Positions 8,687 to 17,178 are shown, counted from the first letter of the stretch. The stretch: 36,226 bases of DNA from Competibacter sp963695105 (GCA_963695105.1 CAVOGC010000018.1:1-36226), one strand, 5' to 3'. Notes: generated by a model not told the origin, from the sequence alone. A program made the numbers and translations.

Positions 8687-9019
8687 TCAGGGCTCCGTGT
8701 GGAGCGGTAAGTTCGGGGGAGAGTCCGATCGAATCGCGGCATCGCGTGCCGCATTTTCTCGGGCCTTGATCGCTTCGTCGCGCGCGTCCATGGCATACCG
8801 GCGCGCATCTTCGTAGGCGCCCGTTTCCAGATGCGCTTGGGCTCTTTGCAGCAGAATCCAGGCCGCCTGCAAGGTTTCCGGCGAGCGCCGCGCCGCGCCG
8901 CTGGCCTCGGCCGACCAAATAGCTTGTCGGGCGTCGCTCATCTCTTGCACGGGGGCGCTCGCGCAAGCCGCCAGCGCCAATGCCGTAACAGCGAACAGAA
9001 TGGGTCTGCGAGTGGTCAA
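8687..9019 (-). CDS. DUF4398-like lipoprotein
   Basis: This is a 110-residue predicted outer-membrane or periplasmic lipoprotein. The signal peptide ends in the lipobox LAAC, with the acylated Cys at residue 19. The mature part is Ala- and Arg-rich and helical (ARQAIWSAE, LETGAYEDARRYAMDARDEA), which matches the DUF4398 family of short lipoproteins often found near OmpA-type proteins. Function is unknown. The only usable start is TTG at 9017-9019, with a weak ribosome-binding site. It heads the unit lipoprotein, TlpA-like, acyP. Confidence 0.8.
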   Translation of the reverse strand: MTTRRPILFAVTALALAACASAPVQEMSDARQAIWSAEASGAARRSPETLQAAWILLQRAQAHLETGAYEDARRYAMDARDEAIKARENAARDAAIRSDSPPNLPLHTEP

Positions 9020-9084
9020 TGCTTTAAATCTGAGAAGGCGGCAGGCCGCTGTGCTGGGCTAGTAAAACAATGAATTCAATACGT

Positions 9085-9113
9085 AAACTAGCATCGGTTA
9101 CCGAAGTCGTCAA
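9085..9113 (-). promoter_or_regulatory. Promoter for the lipoprotein-tlpA-acyP unit
   Basis: On the minus strand TTGACG (9108-9113, five of six bases of the -35 consensus) and TAGTTT (9085-9090) are separated by exactly 17 bases. Transcription would start near 9078, about 60 bases before the TTG start at 9019. Confidence 0.45.
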
Positions 9114-9204
9114 GCCGGCGCGGAAGAGAACGGCGCCTGATGGATGCAATGCGGTTCCGTTGCCTCGGGCAAATTGATAGCTGGCAATCCAAGGCGTGGG
9201 AAAC

Positions 9205-9801
9205 ATGGCGGAAATACTGATTTTGTACTACAGCCGCACCGGAGGCACCGCCGAGATGGCGCGCCAAGTGGCCCGGGGCGTGGAGGAAGTGGAAGGCATG
9301 GTGGCCCGGCTGCGCACCGTGCCACCGGTTTCGACGGTTTGCGAGGCGGTCGAAGACGAAATTCCAGCCGATGGGCCGCCATATGCTGGTCCGGATGATC
9401 TGCGGGAGTGCGCCGGCCTGGCTTTGGGCAGTCCAACCCGCTTCGGCAACATGGCGGCGCCGCTCAAGTACTTTCTGGATTCCACTGGAGGGCTCTGGCT
9501 GGCCGGGGCTCTGGCCGGAAAACCGGCGGCGGTGTTCGCTTCGGTCTCGACCTTGCATGGCGGTCACGAATCCACTTTGCTCAGCATGATGCTGCCGTTG
9601 CTGCATCACGGGATGCTGTTGGTGGGGATTCCTTTCACCGAGGCGGCGCTGCATGAAACCCGCGGCGGCGGAACACCCTACGGTCCGAGCCACTGGTCTG
9701 GGCCGGAGTCCAACGCCGTGCTGACCGCCGAAGAAAAGCGGTTGTGTCGCGCTCTGGGCCGGCGGCTGGCGCAGATCGCGCGGCGGTTGGAGGCGGTATG
9801 A
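9205..9801 (+). CDS. wrbA: WrbA-type flavodoxin-fold NAD(P)H:quinone oxidoreductase
   Basis: The 198-residue cytosolic flavoprotein has the FMN phosphate-binding loop YYSRTGGTAEMAR (about residues 8-20) and the second FMN loop SPTRFGNMAAPLKYFLD (about 76-92). WrbA enzymes reduce quinones by two electrons and protect against oxidative stress. The frame has a GTG at 9196, but the ATG at 9205 places AAGG at normal spacing and gives the usual MAEILILYYS. Its stop overlaps the next start (ATGA at 9798), so the two genes are translationally coupled. Confidence 0.88.
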   Translation: MAEILILYYSRTGGTAEMARQVARGVEEVEGMVARLRTVPPVSTVCEAVEDEIPADGPPYAGPDDLRECAGLALGSPTRFGNMAAPLKYFLDSTGGLWLAGALAGKPAAVFASVSTLHGGHESTLLSMMLPLLHHGMLLVGIPFTEAALHETRGGGTPYGPSHWSGPESNAVLTAEEKRLCRALGRRLAQIARRLEAV

Positions 9802-10220
9802 GCCGGTTCTGGGGCAGGATCGCATTAACCGGCTACTTCGGCCTGTTCGGCGTGCTGCTGCTCTGGTATGCCTGGCTGGAGCCGTCGCGCCGGCTGCCGA
9901 CCGCGTTGGTGTTGATCCTGCTGGTGGGGCCGCTGCTGATGCCTTTGCGGGGCCTGCTGCACGGTCGTCCCTATACCTATGCCTGGACCAGCTTCCTTGC
10001 ACTGTTTTATTTTACGGTCGGGATCTTCAATGTTGCGGGACCCATGGTTCATCCTTGGATGGCATGGCTCGAAATCGGATTTAGCGTGCTGCTGTTTTTG
10101 GGCGCGGTTTTGTACGCCCGTGCCCGCTCTCGGGAATGGCGAACAGCGGCCGGCGAGCCGATCACTGTTCCCATCGAGCGTGAAAGCGGCCCACCCGGGG
10201 TGGGACCCAAGGAGCGATGA
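9798..10220 (+). CDS. DUF2069-type small membrane protein
   Basis: The 140-residue protein has about four hydrophobic segments (roughly residues 8-25, 35-52, 58-75 and 85-102) and a charged C-terminal tail. Length, gene position after wrbA and the pattern of helices match the DUF2069 inner-membrane family, which pairs with wrbA in many gammaproteobacteria; its function is unknown. The ATG at 9798 overlaps the wrbA stop by four bases. The reading frame is open further upstream, but an earlier start would extend into wrbA. Confidence 0.85.
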   Translation: MSRFWGRIALTGYFGLFGVLLLWYAWLEPSRRLPTALVLILLVGPLLMPLRGLLHGRPYTYAWTSFLALFYFTVGIFNVAGPMVHPWMAWLEIGFSVLLFLGAVLYARARSREWRTAAGEPITVPIERESGPPGVGPKER

Positions 10221-10250
10221 ACCTCGCGGTCCCGACATGGTCCATATCGC

Positions 10251-10280
10251 TTGTAAAGCTTCAAGCAACCATGCTAATCT
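10251..10280 (+). promoter_or_regulatory. Promoter of tRNA-fMet / rimP operon
   Basis: TTGTAA (10251-10256) and TAATCT (10275-10280) are 18 bases apart, which puts the transcription start near 10287, six bases before the tRNA 5' end. The region directly follows the DUF2069 gene. Confidence 0.5.
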
Positions 10281-10292
10281 AACCAACTCTGA

Positions 10293-10369
<77 letters not shown>

Positions 10370-10379
10370 AATTTCAAGG

Positions 10380-10401
10380 AAGCCCGTCAAGGGCTTTTTT
10401 T
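10380..10401 (+). terminator. Intrinsic terminator after tRNA-fMet
   Basis: AAGCCC (10380-10385) pairs with GGGCTT (10391-10396) around a GTCAA loop and runs into seven T. It lies eleven bases past the tRNA and would release a short tRNA transcript, with read-through into rimP-nusA-infB. Confidence 0.8.
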
Positions 10402-10607
10402 ATGGGAATGCGTCAGGCGCGTTCGAGCTGATAAATAGGCGTACCACGGTAAGGCGGATGCCCTCTGGCGGTCGCCCGCCGGTGAGGACCGATGGATTAA
10501 GGCGGCACGCACGGACATGCGGTGGAGCTTCCCGGTTTTTGTTTTTTGTGCCATGAGGGATCAGGCGGATTGGCGAACAAAGTGGGCCGCTGGCCCACTT
10601 TTTATTT
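10402..10607 (+). promoter_or_regulatory. rimP leader with terminator/attenuator hairpin
   Basis: The 216 bases between the tRNA terminator and rimP end in a perfect 8-base-pair hairpin, AGTGGGCC (10581-10588) with GGCCCACT (10592-10599), loop GCT, followed by TTTTATTT. This is a textbook intrinsic terminator shape placed only ten bases before the rimP start. Gammaproteobacteria carry a described rimP-leader RNA with a terminator at its 3' end, and this position and shape agree with it. It likely sets read-through into nusA-infB, possibly with NusA feedback; that is inference. The remaining leader sequence shows no further element I can name. Confidence 0.65.
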
Positions 10608-10617
10608 GGTGATCGAG

Positions 10618-11076
10618 ATGCGCCAGGATTTTCAGGTGTTCCGGCGGATAGTGGCCGCCACGGTGGAAGCGATGGGCTATGAACTGGTGGGCGTGGAATT
10701 CCACCCTCGCCCCACCAACGCGCTGTTGCGGGTTTATATTGACGGCGAAAACGGTATCACTCTGGATGATTGTCAACGGGTCAGTCATCAGCTTAGCGGC
10801 GTGATGGATGTCGAGGATCCGATCGCCGGGCCATACACTCTGGAGATCTCTTCGCCCGGATTGGACCGTCCGCTGTTCGAGGCCAAGCATTTTGTGCGCT
10901 TTGCCGGCGCGGTGGTTCGAATCCAGCTCAAGGAACTGCTGGATGGGCGGCGGAAACTGGTCGGGCGCCTGCTTGGGATGCGCGGCGATGACGTGGTGAT
11001 CGCAGGCAGCGATGGACAGGAATGGGAGGTGCCGCTTGAGTGGATTGAGAAAGCTCGGCTGGTACCCCAACTCTAA
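10618..11076 (+). CDS. rimP: Ribosome maturation factor RimP
   Basis: RimP assists late assembly of the 30S subunit. The 152 residues (E. coli 150) show the N-terminal domain with AMGYELVGVEF (about residues 17-27), the conserved DCQRVSHQLSGVMDVEDPI and YTLEISSPGLDRPL (about 75-88), and the C-terminal SH3-like domain. The frame is open back to 10522, but that would run through the terminator hairpin. The ATG at 10618 is preferred, with a GTG at 10609 as alternative. It is the first protein gene of the nusA-infB operon, 44 bases before nusA. Confidence 0.93.
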   Translation: MRQDFQVFRRIVAATVEAMGYELVGVEFHPRPTNALLRVYIDGENGITLDDCQRVSHQLSGVMDVEDPIAGPYTLEISSPGLDRPLFEAKHFVRFAGAVVRIQLKELLDGRRKLVGRLLGMRGDDVVIAGSDGQEWEVPLEWIEKARLVPQL

Positions 11077-11120
11077 AGGCAGGATGACAGCGTGCGGCTC
11101 CGGCTGGGAGGCAAAACGAC

Positions 11121-12689
11121 ATGCGCGTTAAAGACAGCGTTAGCGTTAAAGACAGCAAAGAAAGCCACAAAGAGATTCTGCTGGTCGTGGACGCCGTTTC
11201 CAACGAGAGAGGCGTCAGCAAGGAAATCATTTTTAGCGCCTTGGAAGTTGCGCTGGCATCGGCGGCCAAAAAGCGCTACGAGGGCGACCCCGACGTGCGG
11301 GTAGCGATCAACCGACGGATCGGCAGTTACGAAACCTTCCGACGTTGGCTGGTCGTGGATGATGCCGCGCAGATCGAGAGCCCGGACCGGCAGATGAGCA
11401 TCGAAGAGGCGAGCCGAATCCAGGCGGATGTCCAGGCCGGTGGCTATGTCGAGATCCCTCTGGAAAACGCCGATTTCGGTGGGCGCATCGCCGCGCAGAC
11501 CGCCAAGCAGGTCATCGTTCAGAAAGTGCGGGACGCCGAGCGGGCGCAGATCGTGGACGCCTACCTGCACCGTAAGGGCGAATTGATCGGCGGGGTGATC
11601 AAGCGCCTGGAGCGGGATAGAGATCGACGGTCGGAGCGCAGCGATGTGATCCTGGACGTGGGTGGCAATGTCGAAGCCAAAATCGCGGGCGAGGATCAGA
11701 TCCTCCGTGAATCGTTCCGGGTTGGCGAGCGAGTGCGAGGTTACCTGAAGGATGTGCGTGCTGAAAGCCGCGGCCCTCAGCTCTTCGTCAGCCGGGTAGC
11801 GCCAGAGTTTCTGATCGCGCTGTTCTCGCTGGAAGTGCCCGAAATCAACCAGGGCATCATCGAGATCAAGGGCGCGGCGCGCGACCCCGGTTTGCGGGCC
11901 AAAATCGCGGTCAAGAGCAAGGATGCCCGCATCGACCCGATCGGCGCTTGCGTGGGCATGCGCGGCGCTCGGGTGCAGAGCGTGACCAACGAGCTGGCCG
12001 GCGAGCGGGTGGACATCGTGCAATGGGACGACGATCCGGTCCGCTTCGTGATGAACGCGATGTCGCCGGCCGAGGTTGAGTCGGTCATCGTCGATGAGGA
12101 CACCCACGGCATGGACATCATTGTCGCCGATGAAAAACAGTTGGCGCAGGCGATCGGCAAGGGTGGCCAGAACGTGCAGTTGGCCAGCCGACTGACCGGC
12201 TGGACGCTGAACGTGATGACCCGAACCCAGGCCGAGGCCAAGCGTGGCCAGGAAGACGAAGGCTTGTCGCGCATGTTTGTGGAGCAGTTGGAGGTGGATG
12301 AAGAGATTGCCGCGATCCTGGTGCGCGAAGGGTTCGCCGGCCTGGAGGAAGTCGCCTACGTGCCTGTCCACGAAATGCTGGAGATTCCGGAATTCGATCA
12401 GGAGATCGTCGAGGAGCTGCGCGGGCGGGCGCGCGACGTGCTGCTCACTCGCGCCATCGCCGCCGAAGAACAAATCGACGGCACCCGGCCGGCCGAGGAT
12501 TTGCTGCGGATGGACGGCATGGATGAGGAATTGGCCTTTATGCTGGCCAGTAATGGGATCACGACCATGGAGGATTTAGCCGAACTGTCGGTGGACGATC
12601 TCAACGATATAGCCGGATTGGATGACGAACGGGCCGCGAAACTGATCATGACGGCGCGGGCGCCTTGGTTTTCGAATGACGAGCGGTAG
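11121..12689 (+). CDS. nusA: Transcription termination/antitermination factor NusA
   Basis: NusA binds RNA polymerase and modulates pausing, termination and antitermination. The order over 522 residues is the N-terminal RNAP-binding domain (EILLVVDAVSNERG), an S1 domain, two KH domains (DPIGACVGMRGARVQ and QAIGKGGQNVQLAS), then two C-terminal acidic repeats (EEIAAILVREGFAGLEEVAY and EELAFMLASNGITTMEDLAE). Two oddities stand out. The N-terminus has about 15 extra residues before the usual start, built from a 14-base direct repeat (11125-11138, 11143-11156). The S1 domain has a short basic insertion (RDRRSER). The ATG has GGGAGG upstream, so the long start is probably real. Confidence 0.96.
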   Translation: MRVKDSVSVKDSKESHKEILLVVDAVSNERGVSKEIIFSALEVALASAAKKRYEGDPDVRVAINRRIGSYETFRRWLVVDDAAQIESPDRQMSIEEASRIQADVQAGGYVEIPLENADFGGRIAAQTAKQVIVQKVRDAERAQIVDAYLHRKGELIGGVIKRLERDRDRRSERSDVILDVGGNVEAKIAGEDQILRESFRVGERVRGYLKDVRAESRGPQLFVSRVAPEFLIALFSLEVPEINQGIIEIKGAARDPGLRAKIAVKSKDARIDPIGACVGMRGARVQSVTNELAGERVDIVQWDDDPVRFVMNAMSPAEVESVIVDEDTHGMDIIVADEKQLAQAIGKGGQNVQLASRLTGWTLNVMTRTQAEAKRGQEDEGLSRMFVEQLEVDEEIAAILVREGFAGLEEVAYVPVHEMLEIPEFDQEIVEELRGRARDVLLTRAIAAEEQIDGTRPAEDLLRMDGMDEELAFMLASNGITTMEDLAELSVDDLNDIAGLDDERAAKLIMTARAPWFSNDER

Positions 12690-12719
12690 ACGGGAACGAG
12701 CTTGGGCTGGGGGTGGTAA

Positions 12720-13313
12720 ATGACGGATGTAACGGTCAAGCAGTTTGCAACGGTCGTCGGCATACCGGTGGATCGCCTGCTGGAACAGTTCGCTGAAGCC
12801 GGCATACCGGTTGGCGGCGCGGAAGTGACGATTACGGAAAAGCAGAAAATGGATCTATTGGCGCACTTGCGCAAGAGCCACGGTAACCGACCGGCCCAGG
12901 GAGCGGCAGCCGAACCTAAACGGATCACGCTCAAGCGTAAAACCCATAGCGAAATCAAAATGGCGGGCGGCGGCGGCGGGCAGATTAAAACCGTCAGCGT
13001 TGAGGTGCGCAAAAAGCGTACCTATGTCAAGCGCAGTTTGGCCGAGGAAGACACCTCTCGCCAGCGCGAGCCCGCGCCAGTTGAGCCGTTCACGCCAGCG
13101 ATGGAAGCGGAAGAACGGCTTCACCATCATGAAGAAAAGACTGGCGACGTACGGCTTGAGCCATCGATGGGTGCGGATATGGTACAACCGCGGCCTCCGG
13201 AGGAAGCAGCCCGTGACTTGGCCGAGGTCGAGGAAGCAGCCCGAACTTGGCCGAGGCCGGGGAGGAAGCCCGTGACTTGGTTGAGGTCGAGGACGACGCC
13301 CGTCGCCGGGTGA
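12720..13313 (+). CDS. infB: Translation initiation factor IF-2, N-terminal part (frameshifted)
   Basis: This 197-codon frame encodes the start of IF-2: a first IF2_N domain (MTDVTVKQFATVVGIPVDRL, helices to about residue 55), the basic conserved segment around KRITLKRKTHSEIK and VEVRKKRTYVKR, and a charged linker. It then enters a 30-base tandem repeat coding for EEAARDLAEV (13200-13229, then 13230-13258). The second copy is one base short, CCCGAACTTGG against CCCGTGACTTGG, which throws translation out of frame to a stop at 13311-13313. Restoring one base joins it to the frame ending at 15463 as a single 914-residue IF-2, the normal size. It should be read together with the next entry as one gene. 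Confidence 0.85.
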   Translation: MTDVTVKQFATVVGIPVDRLLEQFAEAGIPVGGAEVTITEKQKMDLLAHLRKSHGNRPAQGAAAEPKRITLKRKTHSEIKMAGGGGGQIKTVSVEVRKKRTYVKRSLAEEDTSRQREPAPVEPFTPAMEAEERLHHHEEKTGDVRLEPSMGADMVQPRPPEEAARDLAEVEEAARTWPRPGRKPVTWLRSRTTPVAG

Positions 13314-15463
13314 AACCAGTCGCCGTTCCCCAATCCGCCGAAACGACGGATCATCGGATCGCCGATGCCGCGCCGGTGTCGGTCCAGGTCGAGCGGCGCG
13401 CCGAACCGGATGTGCCAGAGGGGAGCTTTAAAGCCAGGAAGCCGCCGGAGCCGACGCCCGAGCCAAAAGTGGTCAGAAAGCGTCCCGAGGCGCCAGCCCG
13501 GAGCACGCCCAAGCCGCGTGGCGAGAGCGGAGCCGGTGCGCCGGGCCAGCGCCGGGAGGCGGGGAGTGGTGGGGAGCGGTTCCCGCCCGGGCGCGGTGAA
13601 TCGAAGGAAGCGATCTCCAACAAGGCCGACCGGCGCAAACCCAGGAAGGGCAGGGGAACGAAGCCCTCCACGTCTACGCCGCCGCAGCGGCATGGTTTTG
13701 CCAAGCCCACCGCGCCAGTGGTGCGCGAGGTGGCCCTGCCCGAAACCATCAGCGTCATCGATCTGGCCCAGAAGATGTCGGTCAAAGCCACCGAAGTCAT
13801 CAAGACGCTGCTGAAGATGGGGATGATGGTCACCATCAACCAGATGATCGACCAGGAAACCGCCGCGCTGGCTGTCGAGGAGATGGGGCATACCTACAAG
13901 CTGCTCAACGAAAACGCGCTGGAGGAAGAACTGACCGCCGAAACCGGCGGCGAGGCGATGCCGCGCCCACCGGTGGTCACCATCATGGGTCATGTCGACC
14001 ACGGCAAGACCTCGCTGCTCGATTATATTCGCCGGACCCGGGTCGCGGCCGGCGAGGCGGGCGGTATCACCCAGCACATCGGCGCGTACCATGTGCGTAC
14101 TCCGAAGGGCGTGGTCACCTTCCTCGACACGCCGGGTCACGCCGCGTTCACCGCCATGCGCGCGCGCGGCGCCAAGGCCACCGACGTCGTGGTGCTGGTG
14201 GTGGCGGCCGACGACGGCGTGATGCCGCAAACGATTGAAGCCGTTCAACATGCCCGCGCCGCCGGGGTGCCGATCGTGGTGGCGGTCAACAAAATGGACA
14301 AGTCCGGCGCCGATCCGGAACGGGTCAAGAGCGAATTGTCGGCCCAGGGCGTCATCTCCGAAGAGTGGGGTGGCGACACCCTGTTTACTTATGTGTCCGC
14401 CAAGAGCGGCGCGGGTGTGGACGAGTTGCTCGACCAGATTCTGGTGCAGGCCGAAGTGCTGGAACTGCATGCGCCGGTGGATGGGTTGGCCAAGGGCGTG
14501 GTGATCGAATCGCGGCTGGACAAGGGCCGCGGCCCGGTGGCGACCGTACTGGTACAGAGCGGTACCCTGCGCAAGGGCGATGTGATCCTGAGCGGCCTCG
14601 AATACGGCCGAGTGCGCGCCATGCTCAACGAGACAGGGCAGAATACGAGCGAAGCCGGTCCCTCGATTCCGGTGGAAGTGCTCGGCTTGTCCGGTACCCC
14701 CAAGGCGGGCGATGACGTTATCGCGGTCGCCGACGAGCGCAAGGCCCGCGAAATCGCCCTGTTCCGCCAAGGCAAGGCACGTGAGGAGCAGACTCGCAAG
14801 CCGGTCATGGATATCGACGGCATCTCCCGGCAATTCGAGGCCGGGGAAATCAATATGCTTAACGTGGTGCTGAAGGCCGATGTGCAGGGTTCCGCCGAGG
14901 CCATCGTGGATGCGCTGACCCGATTGTCCACCGCCGAAGTGCAGGTCAAGATCATCGCCAGCGGCGTCGGCGGCATCAACGAATCCGACATCAACCTGGC
15001 CAAGACCTCCAAGGCCATCATCATCGGCTTCAACGTCCGCGCCGACAGCGTCGCCAAGCGGCTGGCCGAGGAGGAAGGGCTGAAGCTGCATTATTACAGC
15101 ATCATCTACGAGCTGATCGACGACGTAAAACGCGCGATGGTCGGCATGCTCAAGCCGACCTTCAAGGAAGAGATCGTCGGCTTGGCCGAGGTACGTGATG
15201 TGTTCCGTTCGCCCAAGTTCGGCGTGGTGGCCGGTTGCATGGTGGTGGATGGCATGGTGCGCCGCAACAATCCGATTCGGGTGCTGCGCAACAACGTGGT
15301 GATTTTCGAAGGCGCGCTGGATTCGTTGCGGCGCTTCAAGGACGATGTCGGCGAAGTGCGCGCCGGTACCGAATGCGGCGTGGGCGTGCGCAACTATAAC
15401 GACATCCGCCAGGGCGACCATATCGAAGTCTTCGAGCGGGTGCAGGTGGAACGCACCTTGTAA
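13247..15463 (+). CDS. infB: Translation initiation factor IF-2, GTPase part
   Basis: IF-2 is the GTPase that brings fMet-tRNA to the 30S subunit. This frame holds the rest of the protein: a basic Pro-rich linker, a second IF2_N domain (ETISVIDLAQKMSVKATEVI), then the G domain with GHVDHGKTS (P-loop, near residue 248), DTPGHAAFT and NKMD, followed by the beta-barrel and C-terminal domains that bind fMet-tRNA. The nominal start at 13247 is TTG inside the repeat. AGGAAG lies about ten bases upstream, but the site is also GA-rich coding sequence, so I regard the TTG as incidental and the gene as frameshifted. An internally initiated short IF-2, as exists in E. coli, cannot be excluded from sequence. 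Confidence 0.9.
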   Translation: MAEAGEEARDLVEVEDDARRRVKPVAVPQSAETTDHRIADAAPVSVQVERRAEPDVPEGSFKARKPPEPTPEPKVVRKRPEAPARSTPKPRGESGAGAPGQRREAGSGGERFPPGRGESKEAISNKADRRKPRKGRGTKPSTSTPPQRHGFAKPTAPVVREVALPETISVIDLAQKMSVKATEVIKTLLKMGMMVTINQMIDQETAALAVEEMGHTYKLLNENALEEELTAETGGEAMPRPPVVTIMGHVDHGKTSLLDYIRRTRVAAGEAGGITQHIGAYHVRTPKGVVTFLDTPGHAAFTAMRARGAKATDVVVLVVAADDGVMPQTIEAVQHARAAGVPIVVAVNKMDKSGADPERVKSELSAQGVISEEWGGDTLFTYVSAKSGAGVDELLDQILVQAEVLELHAPVDGLAKGVVIESRLDKGRGPVATVLVQSGTLRKGDVILSGLEYGRVRAMLNETGQNTSEAGPSIPVEVLGLSGTPKAGDDVIAVADERKAREIALFRQGKAREEQTRKPVMDIDGISRQFEAGEINMLNVVLKADVQGSAEAIVDALTRLSTAEVQVKIIASGVGGINESDINLAKTSKAIIIGFNVRADSVAKRLAEEEGLKLHYYSIIYELIDDVKRAMVGMLKPTFKEEIVGLAEVRDVFRSPKFGVVAGCMVVDGMVRRNNPIRVLRNNVVIFEGALDSLRRFKDDVGEVRAGTECGVGVRNYNDIRQGDHIEVFERVQVERTL

Positions 15464-15487
15464 CGGGCGCCGCGGAGCGATCGAGCG

Positions 15488-15901
15488 ATGATGAAACCCT
15501 CCTCCCGCACTCGGCGGGTGGGCGAGCAAATCCGCCGGGAATTGGCGGATTTGATCCGCGCCGAACTGCGGGATCCACGACTGACTCTGGTGTCGATGAC
15601 CAGCGTCGAGGTCAGCCGCGACTTGGCGTATGCCCGGATTTACGTCACCTTGATGGGTGAGCCGGCCGAACGGACCGAGCGGGTCGCCGAACTCAACCGC
15701 GCCGCGCCGCTACTGCGTCGCGAGCTGGGCCGGCGCATGCACATTCGTACCGTGCCAAAGTTGGAATTCCGCTACGACGAGGTGGTGGAGCGCGCCGCCC
15801 GGTTGTCGGCGCTCATTGATGCCGCGGTGGCCGCCGACGCCGACCGCCACCGCGATGAGCCGGCGATGGACGATGATTCCGGCCCGGAGCGCCAGGAATG
15901 A
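15488..15901 (+). CDS. rbfA: 30S ribosome-binding factor A
   Basis: RbfA is a cold-shock-linked 30S assembly factor that acts near the 16S rRNA 5' helix. The 137 residues contain the KH-like fold with RRVGEQIRRELADLIRAELRDPRL (about 9-32), VSRDLAYARIYVTLMG and RRELGRRMHIRTVPKLEFRYDE. The C-terminus is acidic. The ATG at 15488 lies 24 bases after infB, and its stop overlaps truB by four bases (ATGA). Confidence 0.95.
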   Translation: MMKPSSRTRRVGEQIRRELADLIRAELRDPRLTLVSMTSVEVSRDLAYARIYVTLMGEPAERTERVAELNRAAPLLRRELGRRMHIRTVPKLEFRYDEVVERAARLSALIDAAVAADADRHRDEPAMDDDSGPERQE

Positions 15902-16818
15902 GCGAGCGCCGTCAGCGCCGCGCGGTTAGCGGCGTGGTGTTGCTGGACAAGCCGGTCGGCTGGACTTCGAACGCGGCGCTGCAAGCGGTCAAGCGACTGT
16001 ATCAGGCCGCCAAGGCCGGGCATACCGGTAGCCTCGATCCGTTGGCCAGCGGCCTGCTACCGATTTGCCTGGGCGAGGCCACCAAGCTGTCCGGATTTTT
16101 GTTGAACGCCGACAAGGGCTACCGGTTTACCTGCCGGCTGGGGGTGACCACCGCGACCGGCGACGCCGAAGGTGAAGTGGTGACCGTCCGTCCAGTGGGA
16201 CCGCTAAGCCGGGAATCGGTGGAGACGGCGCTGCGGCGGTTCGTGGGCACGATCCAGCAGATCCCGCCGATGTATTCCGCGCTGAAGCATAACGGCCAGC
16301 CACTGTACAAACTGGCGCGCAAAGGAATTGAGGTCGAACGCGCACCGCGCGAGGTGACCGTTCGCGAGTTGCGACTGCTGCGTCTGGAAAACGAGGAGTT
16401 GGAGTGCGAACTGCGTTGTTCCAAGGGCACTTATGTCCGGACGCTGGCCACCGACCTGGGCGAGATGCTGGGTTGCGGCGCGCACGTCGCGGTGCTGCGC
16501 CGCACTGTGGTGGAGCCCTACGATGCCGCGAGAATGGTGACGCTGGAGTCCTTGCGCGAGCGAGCCGAGCAGGGGTTGGCGGCGCTGGATGCGGAGCTGT
16601 TGCCTCCGGACAGCGCGGTGGCGCAGTGGCCGGCGGTGCGGTTGGGAGGGGATGCCGCCTTTTATTTGCGGCAGGGCCAACCGGTGCTGACGCCGCGCGC
16701 CCCTTCCCAAGGCTGGGTGCGTTTGTACCAGGATGAACGGAGCTTTTTCGGCATCGGCGAAATCCTCGACGATGGCCGGGTCGCGCCGCGCCGGTTGCTG
16801 GCCTGTGAGGTTCCGTGA
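15898..16818 (+). CDS. truB: tRNA pseudouridine-55 synthase
   Basis: TruB makes pseudouridine 55 in the T-loop of tRNAs and also acts as a tRNA chaperone. The 306 residues include GVVLLDKPVGWTSN (about 12-25), the catalytic motif GHTGSLDPLASGLLP with Asp47, the conserved IPPMYSALKHNGQPLY and CSKGTYVRTLATDLG, and a C-terminal PUA-like domain. It starts in a four-base overlap with rbfA. rpsO follows after 90 bases with no clear terminator between. Confidence 0.96.
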   Translation: MSERRQRRAVSGVVLLDKPVGWTSNAALQAVKRLYQAAKAGHTGSLDPLASGLLPICLGEATKLSGFLLNADKGYRFTCRLGVTTATGDAEGEVVTVRPVGPLSRESVETALRRFVGTIQQIPPMYSALKHNGQPLYKLARKGIEVERAPREVTVRELRLLRLENEELECELRCSKGTYVRTLATDLGEMLGCGAHVAVLRRTVVEPYDAARMVTLESLRERAEQGLAALDAELLPPDSAVAQWPAVRLGGDAAFYLRQGQPVLTPRAPSQGWVRLYQDERSFFGIGEILDDGRVAPRRLLACEVP

Positions 16819-16908
16819 CAAGGTTTGCTTGTTGCCTGACCTTGAATGGAGCTAACATCCTTGGCCTTATTGAATTGACTGATCGAATCCGAATTGGAGT
16901 TTGACCTT

Positions 16909-17178
16909 ATGCCGCTCAACATCGAACAAAAGACTCAGGTCGTACGGGATTTTCAGCGTGGCCCCGTCGATACCGGCTCCCCGGAGGTGCAGGTCGCGCT
17001 GCTGACCACCCGCATCAACGGCCTGCAATCGCATTTCAGCGATCATAAAAAAGACCATCACTCTCGCCGTGGATTGCTGAAAATGGTCAACCAGCGCCGC
17101 AAGTTGCTGGATTATTTGAAAAGAAAGGATCTGAAATGCTATCAGGACCTGATTAGCCGCCTTGGCCTGCGCCGCTGA
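16909..17178 (+). CDS. rpsO: 30S ribosomal protein S15
   Basis: S15 binds the three-way junction of helices 20-22 in 16S rRNA and is an early assembly protein. Its 89 residues equal the E. coli length, with the conserved DTGSPEVQVALLT (about 21-33) and SDHKKDHHSRRGLL (about 44-57) RNA-binding region. A TTG at 16894 is in frame, but the ATG at 16909 has GGAG at normal distance. pnp follows after only 37 bases; I see no hairpin there like the terminator and RNase III site that separate rpsO and pnp in E. coli. Confidence 0.97.
   Translation: MPLNIEQKTQVVRDFQRGPVDTGSPEVQVALLTTRINGLQSHFSDHKKDHHSRRGLLKMVNQRRKLLDYLKRKDLKCYQDLISRLGLRR

Noticed and set aside
13200..13300. Tandem repeat in infB as a mobile or regulatory repeat
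   Set aside because: It codes in frame for an acidic helical linker repeat (EEAARDLAEV-like), a common feature of the variable IF-2 N-terminal region.
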